Part shown: positions 1-64,000 of the stretch, one piece after another
Layout: every line of letters starts with the position of its first letter
Position numbering within the stretch: the first letter of the stretch is position 1
Assembly (NCBI RefSeq): GCF_037975245.1
Contig: NC_092582.1
Span: forward strand, 1,072,001 to 1,136,000
Length of the DNA stretch: 64,000 nt
Reading direction: 5' to 3'
Origin: Apostichopus japonicus
Taxonomy: Eukaryota > Echinodermata > Holothuroidea > Aspidochirotida > Stichopodidae
Made by a program: the position numbers and the translations under genes
Notes under the pieces: generated by a model
What the model saw: only the letters and a program-made list of their open reading frames with translations
The model's database searches: none
What the model was told of the DNA's origin: nothing

Positions 1-1758
1 TTGTATCTTTAATATTTTCTTCTTTTACCGTGTGGACACTAATGTGACACCATGCTATCTCACCATAGATTTACAAACATTTGAACAAGAAATGCTATAC
101 CTTTCCATATTAAGCTGCAACATTATAATAGATAAAATGACATTAACATTTTTGGATAAACATTTTCTCTATAGTTTGAATTTCATGAACACGAGAATTA
201 TATCTAAACATATTGCAACTAAATTGTCTTAAGGCATAATGCATGTGCTCTTTCCAGATGCATTTACACACATTTAATCACTTTCAAAATGCTACGAGGA
301 TATGATTTTGACGTAAGTGTGAAAAAGAAGCTCAAACTTTGCTAATCAATCAATTTCAGTCACCAAAAAATCCTTTTAATTAAGACATTTATTAACTTCG
401 ATTTGTAGAGATTAGTCGTGTAATTCAACATTGATTTACTTTTCTCAAGATATTAAAGATAAATGCTGGAAATATTATTTCCGGTATCGTACTTGTGCTC
501 GAAATTTGGAGGGTATTTGTCATTTCCCATTAGAGTTTAGTATATGTTTTGCCAACCTATTTTCCAGTCGATTTAAGAGATTTGTTGGTGTATTTTTGGT
601 GTATAATTTCGTGGTATTATTTCCAAGTATAGTGTAGGATTTCCCCAACTTATCTAGGTAGTGGCCTTATCTTTATTGAAGGATCGGAGGCAAGTCGATG
701 ATTTTATTTTTGTCAGTAGGGAATTCTTTTGACGACATTGTGCATTCTGGGGCATTTTCACACAGTTAGTTAAATCTAAACAAATAGCTCAAGACGCATT
801 GCCCGTCAATACTTTACTTAAACATAGTAATGAATTCAAAACTCCCCTGACTGTTATTAGTAAGGCCTGAAACTTAATGGAAGCACCAGGGTCGAATCAA
901 GGATTATATAAAGAAGGAAGGTTGCCGTGAGGTCATCGAAACCGACTAACAGGTAGGGGCCAAGGGTCCTCCACTAGACAAAAGAGGCATGTTTGGTCTT
1001 TATAAGCAAGTTTCATTTAAAACATACTTTGTCTGAGGTTGAGAATATTGGAGGAGGTGAACCCTGTAGTATAATTTAGTTCTTCACCAGATGAATTAAG
1101 GGCAATATCGCCGACTAATCTATTTTCTCACGACTGACGATAGTAGGCCTAGGTGGGGACAATGTAATTAATAGCATGTATTGTAGTAAACTTCAATTCA
1201 ATGTGTTTATGTTTCTTACGTGAATATGTCTACAAAATCATGACATAACGATGAATGAAACAGTGCTTGACCCGGGTCTGTGCGCTCTTTTCTTTGCTTT
1301 CGTTGTCTTTCTGTCTCTCTTTTTCTATCTCATCGCGAGTTTCGGATTTACACGATTTATCAAATTGTAATATTGCAGTCACTGAAGCGGTCTGCTTTAC
1401 TCTCGGTTATTCATATATTTTAAAATCAATATTATAATGAAAGTAACGTGCATAATCTTCCTATTATGACTGTAAACCGAATGTCTCGTTAAATAACAAA
1501 TGATAAGTTTCTAGCAAACTTAAAATTACCAGTGGTTATTTGGTGAATGTTATGGCCAACACCGAAACATTGTTATTTATTGAAATGAGATGTTGCTTTA
1601 TTGCAAATTATAAACTTTAAAAGTCTTCGCAAAATTTAAGTTACAATGAGTATTTCAAAGGTAAGTTTTCTCTCACTTACAGAGATACAGATTTATTTTC
1701 GTGCAATTTATAATAAAAATTCCGCTAAAATATGAAAAAATAGATCGGTGCTAGACGC
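1..1758. other. 3' flank of the gene, no coding sequence seen
   Basis: AT-rich, non-repetitive by eye. Only short chance reading frames (60-68 codons) without recognisable domains. The far end of the 3' UTR may extend into it. Confidence 0.5.
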
Positions 1759-1764
1759 TTTATT
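1759..1764 (-). promoter_or_regulatory. Candidate polyadenylation signal AATAAA
   Basis: An AATAAA hexamer on the minus strand lies about 195 bases past the stop codon, a usual distance. Other copies occur further left, so which one is used is not decided by sequence. Confidence 0.45.
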
Positions 1765-1958
1765 ACAGTTTTGTTACAATCCACGTAATATTGTAATAAC
1801 TAAACGCTTAGTAAAGTTAACACTTGTCTACAAGTTAAACTGTATGGTTATGAGGTGATAACCGTTCATTACAACCATCATTACTAGATCGATGGTGGAT
1901 CTAAAGTTGCTCCTTCTCCATCCATATCACTGTAGGAGATGATGATGTCTGTTGTCGA

Positions 1959-63290
<61,332 letters not shown>

Positions 63291-63454
63291 GTACCTGGTC
63301 AGCACGGCGTTCACGAAATGTATTATTCAATGCGGTGAAATGCTGTGCATAGAGTGTCAACTTTCTTTTGAAGAAATACAGAGTGATTTCCTTTGAACAC
63401 GCTTTACTAATGTTTCCGAGATTTCCGGACGTCAATTGGTTATTGGCGGAATGC

Positions 63455-63760
63455 CATATGTATCAAAATTGTCTTAAACAATAAAAGCATGTCCAAAATA
63501 ATATGAGAGTGTCGAAAAATTATATGAACATGTGGAATGTTACTGCTAACTTCATTCTTGTAGCGAACATTTTGGGGTTTGAATTCACACCATTTTTTGC
63601 AAAATGTCCAGAATAATATTAGCATGTCTAAAATATTATAAGCATGTCCAATTTTTTTAAAACATGTCCAAACTAATATAAGTATGTCCAAAAATAGTAT
63701 TAGAGTGTCGAAAAATTATATGAATATGACGAATGTAACTGCTAACTTCAACTTTGTAAT
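63455..63760. repeat. Upstream direct repeats, ~200 bp apart
   Basis: GAGTGTCGAAAAATTATATG occurs at 63506 and 63702, followed each time by GTTACTGCTAACTTCA or GTAACTGCTAACTTCA. Between them AGCATGTCCAAAATAATAT-like units repeat. In the 5' flank about 200 bp or more from the start codon; a regulatory role is not shown. Confidence 0.7.
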
Positions 63761-64000
63761 AACCATTTAGGCGTTGAAGTTACGCCATATGTTCCAATAT
63801 CGAACTTGTTATTTTGGTGTGCTGAAACAAATACAGCATATGAAGCGAAAAGTGAGACATTGTGCAGTTCACCCATTACCCTCTCAATGTATGAGTTTAT
63901 ATTTCAATGATATTTCGGTCGAGAATGATATTATTTTCAAAAAAAGATGTGAGGTGAGTTGTTTCGAGGCGCGAGTGGTCAACCGGCCCTAGGGTGCTGT

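Noticed and set aside
1-1958. Search for a transmembrane or kinase exon downstream of the last CCP
   Set aside because: The last CCP exon has an in-frame TAA and no donor before it; no hydrophobic or kinase-like frame was seen on the minus strand further left.

Overview
The window is eukaryotic. Coding sequence is split into short exons with GT/AG borders, introns run to several kilobases, and repeats of many kinds fill the introns. DNA is AT-rich. The domain mix (sushi/CCP, F-type lectin, Ig-like, WAP-like) and the transposon types (L1-like LINE, DIRS-like, hAT-like) suggest a marine invertebrate, most plausibly an echinoderm such as a sea cucumber. That taxonomic guess is inference with modest confidence.

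Essentially all recognisable coding sequence belongs to one large minus-strand gene, from an ATG at 63290 to a TAA at 1959-1961. I could chain 37 coding exons by eye. Every internal exon is a multiple of three with phase-1 borders (except the last, which carries the stop), all junction codons are sense, and the total is 7,197 nt or 2,398 residues. Protein order: signal peptide; WAP-like 8-Cys domain; two CCPs in one exon; second WAP-like domain; a long run of one-exon CCPs; an F-type lectin domain split over three exons; a six-cysteine CCP-like domain; then CCP-Ig-CCP-CCP-Ig-CCP and stop. That is about 30 CCPs, two Ig-like domains, one F-lectin and two WAP-like domains. No transmembrane segment or kinase was seen, so it reads as a secreted recognition or complement-control-type protein.

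The middle of the gene (41.3-28.8 kb) shows how it grew. Two CCP subtypes alternate exon by exon. A block of about 2.5 kb with five CCP exons is duplicated (34.55-37.22 kb and 30.87-33.16 kb). In the second block one exon is deleted and one is cut by a 1.3 kb inverted-repeat insertion that contains a perfect 66-bp palindrome between TA tracts.

Intron contents by region: 3.2-8.1 kb has hAT-like G-tract repeats and a DIRS-like RNase H remnant. 8.9-15.5 kb has an AT palindromic array, three LINE fragments and a hAT-like MITE with an 8-bp target duplication. 18.1-19.7 kb has nested hAT-like elements. 22.1-23.4, 26.5-28.3, 44.4-44.8, 46.6-47.4 and 62.7-62.9 kb hold minisatellites. 48.15 kb holds a tRNA-Cys-like SINE head. 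53.1-56.6 kb is a satellite with a 1,033-bp higher-order repeat. 60.48-61.18 kb is a foldback element with an 8-bp target duplication. The gene model rests on splice signals, phase and domain logic only; no transcript evidence was available.
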